Origin: JAEXNA01 sp037189585
Lineage (GTDB): Bacteria > Vulcanimicrobiota > Xenobia > Xenobiales > JADMJV01
Length of the DNA stretch: 64,000 nt
Direction: 5' to 3'
NCBI GenBank assembly: GCA_037189585.1
Contig: JBBCJA010000020.1
Location: forward strand, 124,001 to 188,000
Below are positions 25,366 through 36,107 of this stretch, in pieces. The stretch's first letter is position 1; each line of letters starts with the position of its first letter. Position numbers and translations under genes: made by a program. The notes under the pieces were generated by a model. It did no database searches. It was not told the DNA's origin and worked only from the letters and a program-made list of their open reading frames with translations.

Positions 25366-25869
25366 ATGGAAATCAAAATCCGGCTTGAAAAAGCTGAAGA
25401 TGCTCAGGCGATCCATCAAGTTACGGATGCCGCTTTTAAGCTCAATCCTCATTCCAGCGGTACGGAAGGGGCCATCGTCGAAGCGCTTCGTGAAGCTGGC
25501 GCGCTGACGGTTTCTCTTGTCGCGACTGTCGACCACGAAATTGTGGGCCACATCGCGTTCTCCCCGGTGACTATCGACGGGCACGACTTGGGCTGGTTCG
25601 GCTTGGGACCGGTTTCGACCAGACCAGACTTACACCGACAGGGGATCGGAAGCGCGCTTATTCGAGAAGGGCTCAAGCGTTTGAAACAGATGGAGTCCGC
25701 GGGGTGCGTGCTGCTCGGCGACCCGCATTTCTATCGGCGTTTCGGCTTCGAGAATGATGCGGAATTGCGATATGAAGGGGTTCCGGCCGAGTACTTTATG
25801 AGATTGAGTTTTCGGGACACGACTCCCTCAGGAACTGTTGTTTTCCACGAGGGATTTGCAGTCACCTAG
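25366..25869 (+). CDS. GNAT-family N-acetyltransferase (YhbS-like)
   Basis: 167 residues from ATG 25366 with GGGAGA 6 nt upstream; the longer open frame from 25273 overlaps the VOC pseudogene. It has the GNAT fold landmarks: N-terminal IRLEKAEDAQAIHQVTDAAF, strand IVGHIAFSPV, and the acetyl-CoA loop in VSTRPDLHRQGIGSALIREG (the Q/RxxGxG motif is HRQGIG). The C-terminal HFYRRFGFEN is typical of the YhbS-type subgroup that acetylates small amines or proteins of unknown identity. It is flanked by two decayed genes, so this segment seems to be drifting or recently acquired. Substrate unknown. Confidence 0.9.
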   Translation: MEIKIRLEKAEDAQAIHQVTDAAFKLNPHSSGTEGAIVEALREAGALTVSLVATVDHEIVGHIAFSPVTIDGHDLGWFGLGPVSTRPDLHRQGIGSALIREGLKRLKQMESAGCVLLGDPHFYRRFGFENDAELRYEGVPAEYFMRLSFRDTTPSGTVVFHEGFAVT

Positions 25870-25878
25870 ACGCTCTTC

Positions 25879-26181
25879 CTAAAGTTCAAGACTCTGTTGT
25901 GACATGCGGAAGTGGAAGCCTGGAGTTTGCTCGACCTGTTCGCGAGTCGGTGCGAACTCCTCGACTCGGAGTAGTTCGAATCCGGAGTCGAGCAGCGTAT
26001 TGAGGATGATGGCAAGAGTTCGATGATACTTCAGGACGCCTTTGGCGAACCAGTCCGTGCGGACGCTCTCCCTCGATGGAGTCGCCGTTGACCGGTCAGG
26101 TCTTGGACCGTCCTCGTCGAGGAGCCAATGCGGGGATGCCGCCGCCATAAAAATCGGATGCTCGATGGTGAAGACAAGCAC
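25879..26181 (-). pseudogene. Truncated class I SAM-dependent methyltransferase remnant
   Basis: The frame encodes only the C-terminal ~100 residues of a methyltransferase: FTIEHPIFMA...W.LDEDGPR, DWFAKGVLKYHRTLAIILNT, LLDSGFELLRVEEFAPT. The nucleotide-binding half with the GxGxG motif is missing, and the bases upstream run directly into the galE leader. A functional small protein is unlikely. The YHRTL and GF.L..VEE features are typical of methyltransferase_11 proteins. Confidence 0.75.
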
Positions 26182-26227
26182 GTGACTCCGACGTAGGGAA
26201 AGGTGAGAAGCGCCCGAAGCGCGGGCT

Positions 26228-27202
26228 ATGCGTTTGTTAGTGACCGGGGGAGCCGGTTATATTGGGAGCGTGGTCACGGACCATCTTATTCAAGCCGGGC
26301 ATGACGTGGTGGTGCTGGATAACCTCTCCAATGGGCATGCGCAAGCGGTGCCGCCCGGAGCCGAGCTGGTGGTGGGGGAGGTCGCGAATCGAGACTTGCT
26401 AGACCAGTTGCTTCCCAAGATTGACGGGGTTCTCCATTTCGCCGCCTCCATCGAGGTGGGGGAGTCGATGCAAAATCCGATCAAGCACTTCCGCAACAAC
26501 ACGGCCAACACGATGTCGTTGCTGGAGGCGATGTTAGCCCACGAGGTGAGAAAATTCGTCTTCTCCTCCACTGCCGCGCTCTATGGGAACCCCGAACAGA
26601 TTCCGATTCCGGAGACCGAGCCCCTAAAGCCCACCAACGCCTACGGAGAATCCAAACACCTGGTGGAAAAGGCCCTCTCCTGGCTTTATTCCCAGAACGG
26701 TCTCCGCTACGCCAGTCTGCGCTACTTTAACGCTGCCGGCGGTTGTCCTGAAAGAGGAGAGGACCATCGGCCAGAGAGCCATCTGATCCCCCTGGTGCTC
26801 GAAGTCGCGCAGGGTCGGCGCCCCCACATTCAGATCTTCGGAGACGACTATCCGACGCGCGACAGCAGCGCGATTCGTGACTATATCCACGTGGAGGACC
26901 TGGCAGCCGCCCATGTTCTGGCCTTGGAGGCTTTAGAGAGTCGGGATAAGTTGATCTACAACCTGGGCAACGGGACGGGATTCACGGTGAAAGAAGTGAT
27001 CGCGGTGGCTCGAGAGGTCACCGGCCATCCTATTCCAGCGGTCGTCTCCCCACGACGCGAGGGAGACCCCGCGCAGTTGGTCGCCTGTTCCGATAGGATC
27101 CGGGCCGAGTTGGGCTGGAAACCCAGATTTCCCGACCTGGAGTCGATCGTCTCGACGGCCTGGGCCTGGCGCTCAGCCAACCCTGACGGCTACCCCAATT
27201 AA
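26228..27202 (+). CDS. galE: UDP-glucose 4-epimerase
   Basis: 324 residues, full length for GalE. It has the N-terminal NAD-binding loop TGGAGYIGS, the FSSTAALYG serine region, the catalytic YGESK (Tyr-x3-Lys) at about residue 140, and the substrate-loop pattern NAAGGCPE...ESHLIPLVLE. The enzyme interconverts UDP-glucose and UDP-galactose for envelope sugars. No clear ribosome site precedes ATG 26228; the leader has a GC-rich CCCG/CGGG hairpin just before it. The gene stands alone on +, with a separate promoter region directly after it. No other sugar genes are adjacent. Confidence 0.95.
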   Translation: MRLLVTGGAGYIGSVVTDHLIQAGHDVVVLDNLSNGHAQAVPPGAELVVGEVANRDLLDQLLPKIDGVLHFAASIEVGESMQNPIKHFRNNTANTMSLLEAMLAHEVRKFVFSSTAALYGNPEQIPIPETEPLKPTNAYGESKHLVEKALSWLYSQNGLRYASLRYFNAAGGCPERGEDHRPESHLIPLVLEVAQGRRPHIQIFGDDYPTRDSSAIRDYIHVEDLAAAHVLALEALESRDKLIYNLGNGTGFTVKEVIAVAREVTGHPIPAVVSPRREGDPAQLVACSDRIRAELGWKPRFPDLESIVSTAWAWRSANPDGYPN

Positions 27203-27221
27203 CGTTAGAATATTCGCCCCT

Positions 27222-27250
27222 TTGACATAAGTTCTCTCATACGCTAGTAT
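27222..27250 (+). promoter_or_regulatory. Near-consensus sigma70 promoter
   Basis: TTGACA (27222-27227), 17-bp spacer, TAGTAT (27245-27250). It reads into the small gene at 27287. Confidence 0.8.
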
Positions 27251-27265
27251 TCACACGTGTGAATA
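27248..27265. promoter_or_regulatory. 18-bp perfect palindromic operator overlapping the -10
   Basis: TATTCACACGTGTGAATA is a perfect palindrome (9-bp arms, no spacer). Its left end lies inside the -10 hexamer and it covers the expected transcription start, the classic position for a dimeric repressor. The regulator is not obvious in the window. Confidence 0.7.
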
Positions 27266-27286
27266 AAGTATTTGGAGATAAAAGAG

Positions 27287-27490
27287 ATGTTTGCTCAAGA
27301 CTTGACACCTCCGCCGTTTTTTCAGGTAGAGGATTTCACGACGAGGGAAGAGCGGAGGGTTACGAAGGACGACGCCGCCATCGCGCTTGAAAGTGATGCC
27401 TCGCGAGATTCGCTGATCCAGGTTTGGCTGGAACGTATAAGAAGCTTCTTTGGCCAGAGACCAGTCGCGAGCCCTCCGTCGCTTCGCTAG
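27287..27490 (+). CDS. Small protein of unknown function under a strong repressible promoter
   Basis: 67 residues from ATG 27287, with GGAG 9 nt upstream; an in-frame TTG at 27272 lies within the ribosome-binding region. The protein is charged and soluble (MFAQDLTPPPFFQVEDF, then a REERRVTKDD stretch), with one possible amphipathic helix (LIQVWLERIRSFFG). It has no cysteine pair, helix-turn-helix or TM segment. A consensus promoter overlapped by an 18-bp palindrome drives it, so the gene is probably real and tightly regulated. It is convergent with the universal stress protein gene. No family is recognised. Confidence 0.6.
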   Translation: MFAQDLTPPPFFQVEDFTTREERRVTKDDAAIALESDASRDSLIQVWLERIRSFFGQRPVASPPSLR

Positions 27491-27520
27491 ATTTCGAGAA
27501 CCGGACTAGCCGGTCTAACG

Positions 27521-27988
27521 TTAGCTTTCCAGCGCCTCGCCGGAACTCGCCGGAGCGCGGTGGGGAATCAGCAGGACGGGAATGGTCGATTTTTGGAGGA
27601 CGGCTTGGCTGACGCTTCCTAGAAGAACACGATGCATTAATCCGTGTCCGTGAGAGCCGAGGACGATAAGATCTGCTTCCAGTCGCTCGGCTTCGGCTAA
27701 GAGTGCCTTGATAGTGGAGCCCCGAATCAGAAGAGCGGTCGTTTCGACTCCGGCCGACCTCGCTCCGTCGGCAAGCTCCTGGATCTCCCGATGGCGTTCT
27801 CGGATATGTTTGGCCACGTTGTCACGGACGCTTTGCGGACCAGCATCATATCCGACGAATCCTGGTTCCGGAGCTGCGACATGGATGAGCCAAAGGTGAG
27901 CACCGAAGGCTTTCGCCTGGGCCAAGGCCAGGCTAATGACAGCCTCGGTTCGCTCTGAGAAGTCGAGAGCCGCGACGATGTTTTTCAT
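27521..27988 (-). CDS. Universal stress protein (UspA family)
   Basis: 155 residues, one Usp domain. N-terminal IVAALDFSERTEAV and the C-terminal ATP-binding pattern G2xG9xGS in LGSHGHGLMHRVLLGSVS are both present, so it is probably an ATP-binding Usp. The start ATG overlaps the hexokinase stop by 4 bp (ATGA), which suggests translational coupling. It is the last gene of the minus-strand run murC-kamA-hexokinase-usp. Usp proteins accumulate under starvation or stress; pairing with a sugar kinase suggests a link to energy state, but that is inference. Confidence 0.95.
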   Translation of the reverse strand: MKNIVAALDFSERTEAVISLALAQAKAFGAHLWLIHVAAPEPGFVGYDAGPQSVRDNVAKHIRERHREIQELADGARSAGVETTALLIRGSTIKALLAEAERLEADLIVLGSHGHGLMHRVLLGSVSQAVLQKSTIPVLLIPHRAPASSGEALES

Positions 27989-29154
27989 CCGCCTCCAGCC
28001 AAGGCCGCGGAGGCAGCGCCCAGAAGGTTCACGTCGTCACGTTGCTTGACGATTTCGAAGTTCCGCTCGGGTTCTAAGGCGCGCAGTGTGGCCTTGACGG
28101 TTGAGACAAAGAGAGGGTCGCCCCAGAAGAGACTCCCTTCGCCTAGAACAGCGATATCGCCGGCGGGATACAAGCGGCCTAGTCCCGCGAGGCCGGCAGC
28201 CGCCAATTTCGCCGAACGCTCTAGAATCAAACCCGCGGTCCTGGCGTACTCTCCCTGACCCTGCTCGCGTAGTTCCACCAACTTTTGCGTCCCAGCTTCC
28301 GGATTGATGACTCCGGGATGGATGGAGTCGAAGACAAAGGGGAGATAGTGGCCGGAAACTGCTTTTTCAAAGCGTTGAGCACCCGGATTGTTACTGGTTT
28401 GGTCAACCATGTCGTCGTAGACGGTCAGATGGGGAGGATGGAAGTTTCCGGACTCCAGATTGATCACCATCGAGTTTGCTCCGAAGGTGCTCGCGTCGAT
28501 TTTGCCTAGGCGGCTGACGGGAAAGACGCCCGCCATATTGGTGCCGGTGCCCAGGATCAGCCCGATGTAGTTCTGACCGAAGCGCGGCTCGGCATAAAGG
28601 TGAACTCCTCCCAGAAGGGAGGCCACGGTGTCGTTAAGCACGCGGACGGTCGATATCTGGTGTCCCCTTGCCTCGAGTTGCTCTTTGAGCGGCTTTCCAA
28701 CCTTTTCCCCGAGAGCCCCATCCACCCGAAGTCCCTTGGTCCAGCGTAACAAGATGGCGTCTCCGTCACCGGTGGCCTGGGCCGGATAGCTAAAACAGTA
28801 TCCTAGCGGCAAGGCTCGATCTTTAGGAAAAGAGTTAGCCTGCTCGGCCTGGGTGCCGAAAAAAAAGTCCGCGCTGAGCGGTGCCCCCTCGCGGCCGTCA
28901 GGGACCTTACGCGCATTGGGACCGGCCTCGAGTTTCCCGTCGTGAGACCACAGCGAGACGAGAGCGGCGCGAGTGTTGGTGCCACCCGTGTCCACGACCA
29001 GGGCCTTGCCGCCCTGCTTGCCGCTGGGTAGAGAAAGGTAGGTGGGTAGGCATCCTATCTCCTGGCTTTCGGCTCCCAGCCCTTCTAGAATGCGTTGCCC
29101 TAAGAGATTGGCAATCTCCTGAAGTTGCTCGAGACTAAGCTCCAAGGGGTTCAC
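27985..29154 (-). CDS. Eukaryotic-type hexokinase
   Basis: 389 residues from GTG 29154 (GTGA overlap with the kamA-family stop). It has the two-domain eukaryotic-type hexokinase pattern: phosphate-1 loop VVDTGGTNTRAALV, sugar region YCFSYPAQ...WTKGL, catalytic Asp in RVLNDTVASLLGG, GLILGTGTNMAGV, the glucose-binding NLESGNF, and adenosine loop AVLGEGSLFW. It should phosphorylate glucose or related hexoses with ATP. Most bacteria use the shorter ROK or Glk enzymes; this family is scattered in bacteria such as spirochaetes. It lies tightly between the KamA-family and UspA genes. Confidence 0.9.
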   Translation of the reverse strand: MNPLELSLEQLQEIANLLGQRILEGLGAESQEIGCLPTYLSLPSGKQGGKALVVDTGGTNTRAALVSLWSHDGKLEAGPNARKVPDGREGAPLSADFFFGTQAEQANSFPKDRALPLGYCFSYPAQATGDGDAILLRWTKGLRVDGALGEKVGKPLKEQLEARGHQISTVRVLNDTVASLLGGVHLYAEPRFGQNYIGLILGTGTNMAGVFPVSRLGKIDASTFGANSMVINLESGNFHPPHLTVYDDMVDQTSNNPGAQRFEKAVSGHYLPFVFDSIHPGVINPEAGTQKLVELREQGQGEYARTAGLILERSAKLAAAGLAGLGRLYPAGDIAVLGEGSLFWGDPLFVSTVKATLRALEPERNFEIVKQRDDVNLLGAASAALAGGG

Positions 29155-30572
29155 GGAGCGGCAACCGCCGGGATATCCTCAAGAGAGGGGGTGTTCTCGT
29201 TTTTAGCCCACCACTTCTTGCCACTTTCAGGCAGAGTATAGAGGGGGTCGTAGTAGGCGTATCGGGTGTCGAGGGCTTCGGCGTTTTCGAGCTCGATGGA
29301 GGTGCGGTAATTTTTGGTCCAGTATGAGATGCCTTTTTCCAGGTCGTATTCGGAGACCTGATGAACCCAGCGTTTTCCGACGAAAGGGACGTCGCAGAGC
29401 AGACGTGGGGTAGCGTAGCCCGGCATGTATCCCATGATGTCGTGCTGCAGTTTCTGGGCTTCGTGAACCGACAGACGCCAGTGTTCGGAGTTCGGGATCA
29501 TGTCGCACATGTAGAAGTAGTACGGCATGATGTGGGCCTTGTCCAAGAGCGTGAAACAGAGATCCAACAGGTCACGGCTGGTGGTGTTGACGCCTCGCAG
29601 GAGCACACCCTGGTTGCGCACATCGCGAAATCCCATATGGAGAAGCAGCTCGGCGGCCTCGGCCACCAGCGGGGTGAGTTGGTTGGCGTGGTTGACGTGG
29701 GTGTGTACCGCCAGGTCCACGTCGTGTTTGCGGGCCAACTTGGCCAAACGCTCCATACTGCGCAAGACTTTCCCCTGCAAGAAGTGTTGCGGCACGGCCA
29801 TCAGGCCTTTGGAGGCCAGGCGGATGTCTTTGATGTGAGGAATTTCGATCAGTTTGGTAACGAAGTATTCCAAGGATTCGGGGGGAAGATTGGCGATGTC
29901 GCCTCCCGAGACCACCACGTCGCGCACACTGTGGTTGGCGGCGAGATATTCCAAGATCAGTTCGTGCCGGTCGGTCTGCTTGATTTCAAAGCGATGTTTC
30001 TTGACCTGTGGCGTGTCCTTGCCCACCAGGTCCATACGGGTACAGTGGCCGCAGTATTGGGGGCAGGTGGTCAACAATTCCGCCAGGACTTTGGTCGGAT
30101 AGCGATGGGTTAGGCCCTCGACCACCCACATGTCGGCTTCGTGCAAAGAGTCGCGAGAGGCCTTAGGATGGTTCGGATAGTCCGTGCGCCGGTCTCCGAA
30201 GGCCGGTATCATGTAAAGACGTACAGGATCGTTCCAGAGGTCCTCGACACTCATGGTATTGATCATCTGGGGCGGAATGAGCATCGACATGGTGGCCCGC
30301 TCTTCCATGTCCTTCTGGATGGACTCCGCCAGATCGTCGGGTAGGAGAGAGCCCAGGGTCTCCTTGAGCTCGCGCAGATTTTTAATGGTGTTCTTCCGCT
30401 GCCACGTGGCGTCTTCCCACTCGTCGGAGGTGACATTTTTGTAGCCGGGGATACGAGTCCAGTCCGGCTCTAGAAAGACTCTCTTGAGGGGATACTGGTA
30501 AGGCTGCTCGTACTTCGAGGAGCCGGTCGCGGGGGTGTGGTCGGTGGAGAACTCTTTTGCCATGGACCCCAT
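29151..30572 (-). CDS. KamA-family radical SAM aminomutase (lysine 2,3-aminomutase-like)
   Basis: 473 residues; ATG 30572, with a second ATG three codons on. The radical SAM motif CPQYCGHCTR (Cys170, 174, 177) is intact, followed by VVVSGGDIANLP and LAVHTHVNHANQLTP of the KamA group. The PLP lysine, usually in a PGGGGK motif, is most likely in VPFVGKRWVHQ, as in a subgroup of KamA proteins. These enzymes shift the alpha-amino group of lysine or another amino acid to the beta carbon using SAM and PLP. beta-lysine can serve as an osmolyte or EF-P modifier, but no partner enzyme is present. It is 41 bp downstream of murC and overlaps the hexokinase. Confidence 0.88.
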   Translation of the reverse strand: MGSMAKEFSTDHTPATGSSKYEQPYQYPLKRVFLEPDWTRIPGYKNVTSDEWEDATWQRKNTIKNLRELKETLGSLLPDDLAESIQKDMEERATMSMLIPPQMINTMSVEDLWNDPVRLYMIPAFGDRRTDYPNHPKASRDSLHEADMWVVEGLTHRYPTKVLAELLTTCPQYCGHCTRMDLVGKDTPQVKKHRFEIKQTDRHELILEYLAANHSVRDVVVSGGDIANLPPESLEYFVTKLIEIPHIKDIRLASKGLMAVPQHFLQGKVLRSMERLAKLARKHDVDLAVHTHVNHANQLTPLVAEAAELLLHMGFRDVRNQGVLLRGVNTTSRDLLDLCFTLLDKAHIMPYYFYMCDMIPNSEHWRLSVHEAQKLQHDIMGYMPGYATPRLLCDVPFVGKRWVHQVSEYDLEKGISYWTKNYRTSIELENAEALDTRYAYYDPLYTLPESGKKWWAKNENTPSLEDIPAVAAP

Positions 30573-30613
30573 TTATCCGCGACATTGCGCGCCTCCTCTT
30601 AGGGCCTGTCCAC

Positions 30614-32005
30614 TTAGTCCGGGGTCGCGGCCCATTCTCGAAGCCAGGCGCCACAGCTACCCGCGCCTAAGGAGATGACCAGGTCTCCAGGCTTGACCAC
30701 TCGGTCAAGAGTTTGATGGACCTCGGCAAGCCCCGGCGTCCAGTGGATACTTCCTCGGGGGGAGCGCTCCACGAGTTTGTCTAGGAAACGGGCGATGTCA
30801 AAGCCGTTCGGTTCTTCACCCGAACTATAGACGTCGGTCAGAAGAATTTCGTCGGCTCCGTCGAGAGCGGGGAGAAAAGAGTCTCCCAAAAGTCGCATTC
30901 TGGTGTACCGATGGGGCTGGAAGACGGCGACGACTCGACCGCGACACGTTTGTAGAGCGGCCTGTAACGCGGCAGCCACCTTTTGGGGGTTATGAGCGTA
31001 GTCGTCGATGCACAGAGCCCCCTTTCGCTCTCCAATCTTTTCGAAGCGTCGCTCCACACCGCGGAACATAGCCACGGCGTGGGCGATGTCAGCAAAGCGT
31101 AGACCGAGATCTAGGGCGATCCCCACGGCGGCCAGGCTGTTCATCACGTTGTGGTGGCCAGGCATGGGGACGCGAAGGCGACCTATCGATTTGCGTCGCA
31201 AATAGATCTGGGCCGTGCTGTGGAAGGCGCCACGCTCCAAGGTGTCGGCTCGCAAGAAGCAGCCACCGTCCACACCATAGCTTTTGACTCCTCGGCGACC
31301 TGCCAACAGGGCACTGGCCCGGGCGTGGTCGTGACATACCCACAGACTTTTTTCCGTGTGGTCGACAAACTCTAAGAACAGGCGGTCCACCGTCTCTTGG
31401 ACCCTCTCCCTCCGATAGCCACATTCGGCATAGGCTTCAGCGGTGACATTGACGTCGTCGTCGATGCTGGTCACCACCGCGTGGACAGGGCGATAGGCGT
31501 TCAGGCTTCCGTCCGATTCGTCGGCTTCGGCGACGAACGGACCGTCCCCCAAGAAGGTGTTCGTTCCATAGCCGACGGCGCGCCCCCCAAGCATAGCGCT
31601 AGGCGCCTCTCCTAGAGCCATCAAGATGTGGGTCAACAGCGTGGATGTGGTGGTTTTTCCGTGGGTTCCGGCCACCGCGATTCCGCGCCGGGCGTTGAAA
31701 AGCCGGCTCAGTTCTTCGGAACGGTGGACAACCTCCAGGCCACGTGCTCGCGCCACTACCATTTGAGGATGGTCGTCGGCGATGGCCGACGAGGTCACCA
31801 CTCGCTCGAGTCGCTCGGGTAGTGGGGAGTCATCTCCTATGAATACGGAGATGCCCCTTTGCTGGAGCATCTCCGTATTGGCTGAGGCGACGCGGTCGCT
31901 ACCGCTGACTTTATGCCCTTCTTTCTGTAAATGAAGGGCCAAGCTACTCATGCCTGTCCCCCCGATACCCAGTAAGTGAATCCACAGGCGTCGAGAGTTG
32001 TTCAA
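30614..32005 (-). CDS. murC: UDP-N-acetylmuramate--L-alanine ligase
   Basis: 463 residues, usual length. N-terminal Rossmann motif HLLGIGGTGMSSLA, ATP loop GTHGKTTTSTLL, metal-binding EADESDGSL, and C-terminal CIDDYAHNP and VFQPHRYTRM are all present. It adds L-alanine to UDP-MurNAc in peptidoglycan precursor synthesis in the cytoplasm. Here it is outside a dcw cluster: upstream is a small DUF1328 membrane protein (58-bp gap) and downstream the KamA-family gene, all on minus, so the run may be one transcript. Confidence 0.96.
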   Translation of the reverse strand: MNNSRRLWIHLLGIGGTGMSSLALHLQKEGHKVSGSDRVASANTEMLQQRGISVFIGDDSPLPERLERVVTSSAIADDHPQMVVARARGLEVVHRSEELSRLFNARRGIAVAGTHGKTTTSTLLTHILMALGEAPSAMLGGRAVGYGTNTFLGDGPFVAEADESDGSLNAYRPVHAVVTSIDDDVNVTAEAYAECGYRRERVQETVDRLFLEFVDHTEKSLWVCHDHARASALLAGRRGVKSYGVDGGCFLRADTLERGAFHSTAQIYLRRKSIGRLRVPMPGHHNVMNSLAAVGIALDLGLRFADIAHAVAMFRGVERRFEKIGERKGALCIDDYAHNPQKVAAALQAALQTCRGRVVAVFQPHRYTRMRLLGDSFLPALDGADEILLTDVYSSGEEPNGFDIARFLDKLVERSPRGSIHWTPGLAEVHQTLDRVVKPGDLVISLGAGSCGAWLREWAATPD

Positions 32006-32063
32006 GTTGGCGTACCGTCCGAGAAGTCCGAGAAATTCGTTCTCATAGGTCGCGTGCCGTGTC

Positions 32064-32234
32064 TCAGGCCGACCTGAGGGCGGATACGATCATTCCCACG
32101 ATGGCGATCACGACAAAGGCGATCAGAAGAAACTGTCCCATTCCACCGGCAATGCTGGCGATCTGTCCCGACCCGAACAGCATCGCGACTAGCGCGATCA
32201 TTAGAAAAAGCATGGCCCATCTTAACATCGTCAT
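32064..32234 (-). CDS. Small membrane protein, DUF1328 (YtjA) family
   Basis: 56 residues from ATG 32234, or 54 from ATG 32228. GGAGG lies 9 nt before the second ATG, so MLRWAMLFLMIALVAMLFG is the likelier start. Two hydrophobic helices (about 5-22 and 34-52) are separated by GSGQIASIAGGMGQ. The MLRW start and the ALVAMLFGSGQIASIAGG loop are typical of DUF1328 proteins, small inner-membrane proteins of unknown function often linked to stress. It is encoded just upstream of murC on the same strand. Confidence 0.88.
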   Translation of the reverse strand: MTMLRWAMLFLMIALVAMLFGSGQIASIAGGMGQFLLIAFVVIAIVGMIVSALRSA

Positions 32235-32358
32235 TTACCTCCGATTTGTTCTGAGCCAAGGTTATGTGATGATGATGCTTCGTCCCCACAGTCGAAAAGA
32301 GTGAACCCCACTATCCTAGAGATCTATCCGGTCATTTCACGGAATTTGAGGGTAAAAC

Positions 32359-32391
32359 ACATCGGGCCTCGCTGTTGGCGAGGCCCGATGT
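32359..32391 (-). terminator. Terminator of clpC
   Basis: A perfect 13-bp stem (ACATCGGGCCTCG with CGAGGCCCGATGT, 7-nt loop). Read on the minus strand it is followed by GTTTTACC, just after the clpC stop. Confidence 0.85.
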
Positions 32392-32400
32392 CGGTCCGGT

Positions 32401-34983
<2,583 letters not shown>

Positions 34984-35103
34984 GGGCTCTGTTCTCGTCC
35001 TTTCACTATTCGCGGCTGGGCCTCAATGCCCCCAACGACCCGCTTATGCTTGCGCCTTTTCGTTCTCGAGGGCGAATTCCCCCTAGTGAGAGAAGAAGGA
35101 AAT

Positions 35104-36000
35104 TCAAGATTGGTCTTTGTCTTCCGAGGGGTAGCTCAGCAGGGCCTCCACAAAGCGTTGTGGCGCTTCCACATCGTGGGATAAAAAGAGGGTCGGCTCG
35201 ATCACCTCGACCTCCATCAACAACAACTCTCCCTCTTTTTCACCGTTCATGAAATCGTAGCGGGCGTAACAGGGTAAGGGAAGAGCCAGAGTGCGCATGG
35301 CGTCGGCGACTTGGCGCGCGTGCTCGAGTAGGGTCGGCTTGTCTTCCCAGGCCACAGCCTCGGTGGTGCCGCCATGGGAATCTTGAACACGGTATTCACC
35401 CGCTTTGGCCGTTTTCACCACGGGATGGCTCGGCTCTCCGTTGAGAAAGATGGCGCTCCATTCGCCGTGGGAGATCTGAGGGAGGAAAGGCTGGATGATC
35501 ACTTCTTTGTCGAAGTCCCGGTTGGCCAGTTCCTCGCGAGACAATCGAAGCATGTCGAACCCGCCGGAGCCGATCAAGGGTTTGACCACGAAGTCGCTGC
35601 TGGCGGGGTGGGCCGTCAGGAACTTGGGTAGGTCCTCGGGCAGAGTATTGTCATCGAGAATAAGGCTGGGCACGACAGGGACGCCTAGTCCGGCCAGGTG
35701 AATGAGATATCGCTTGCTGTTGTTCCAGCGAACCAGTCGCGCGGGATTGAGAAGCTTCGCGCCTTCGCTTTCCCGCGCGGCCAGAAATTCATCGAACTGT
35801 GAGGGCTTGAGCCAGTAGTCGTAGCAGGAACGCAAGACCAGGAGATCAGCTTGAGTCCAGTCCCAGGGCTTGGTCCAGGGTCGTGTCTCCAAGCGCCAAC
35901 CGCGCTTCTGGAAACAAGGTTCACACAGATGGTCGTCGATCACGTGACCTGTCGCGTCCTCGAGACCGATGAAGACGCACAGGGGCGAAGTTTGGCTCAT
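35104..36000 (-). CDS. ATP-grasp family enzyme, substrate unknown
   Basis: 298 residues from ATG 36000 (MSQTSPLCVFIGLED...). The frame upstream to 36093 runs through the preceding gene's terminator and is not used. ATP-grasp features: DFVVKPLIGSGGFDM (ATP lysine and loop), GEWSAIFLNGEPSHPVVKTA, a GEYRVQDSHGGT stretch like glutathione-synthetase relatives, and an acidic metal site in LLLMEVEVIEPTLFLS. The family joins a carboxylate to an amine or thiol through an acyl-phosphate. The substrate cannot be told. Downstream is clpC (120-bp gap), upstream a gene of unknown function behind a terminator. Confidence 0.8.
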   Translation of the reverse strand: MSQTSPLCVFIGLEDATGHVIDDHLCEPCFQKRGWRLETRPWTKPWDWTQADLLVLRSCYDYWLKPSQFDEFLAARESEGAKLLNPARLVRWNNSKRYLIHLAGLGVPVVPSLILDDNTLPEDLPKFLTAHPASSDFVVKPLIGSGGFDMLRLSREELANRDFDKEVIIQPFLPQISHGEWSAIFLNGEPSHPVVKTAKAGEYRVQDSHGGTTEAVAWEDKPTLLEHARQVADAMRTLALPLPCYARYDFMNGEKEGELLLMEVEVIEPTLFLSHDVEAPQRFVEALLSYPSEDKDQS

Positions 36001-36040
36001 GGACGAGACTACTCGCGTAAGACCGTGGTGACCTGCAGCC

Positions 36041-36070
36041 AAAAAAAGAAGGCCTCCCAGAAGGGAGACC
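36041..36070 (-). terminator. Terminator after the 36108 gene
   Basis: On the minus strand GGTCTCCC pairs with GGGAGGCC (one wobble) over a TTCT loop, then TTCTTTTTTT. Confidence 0.85.
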
Positions 36071-36107
36071 CACACGGACCCTGTCAGGTCCATTTTCTTT
36101 AGGAGAC

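Noticed and set aside
29361..30113. 250-codon + frame inside the KamA-family gene
   Set aside because: Antisense shadow of a conserved radical SAM enzyme.
32002..32289. 95-codon minus frame at the DUF1328 locus
   Set aside because: Wrong frame; the 56-codon frame at 32064-32234 gives a typical DUF1328 protein with a GGAGG site.
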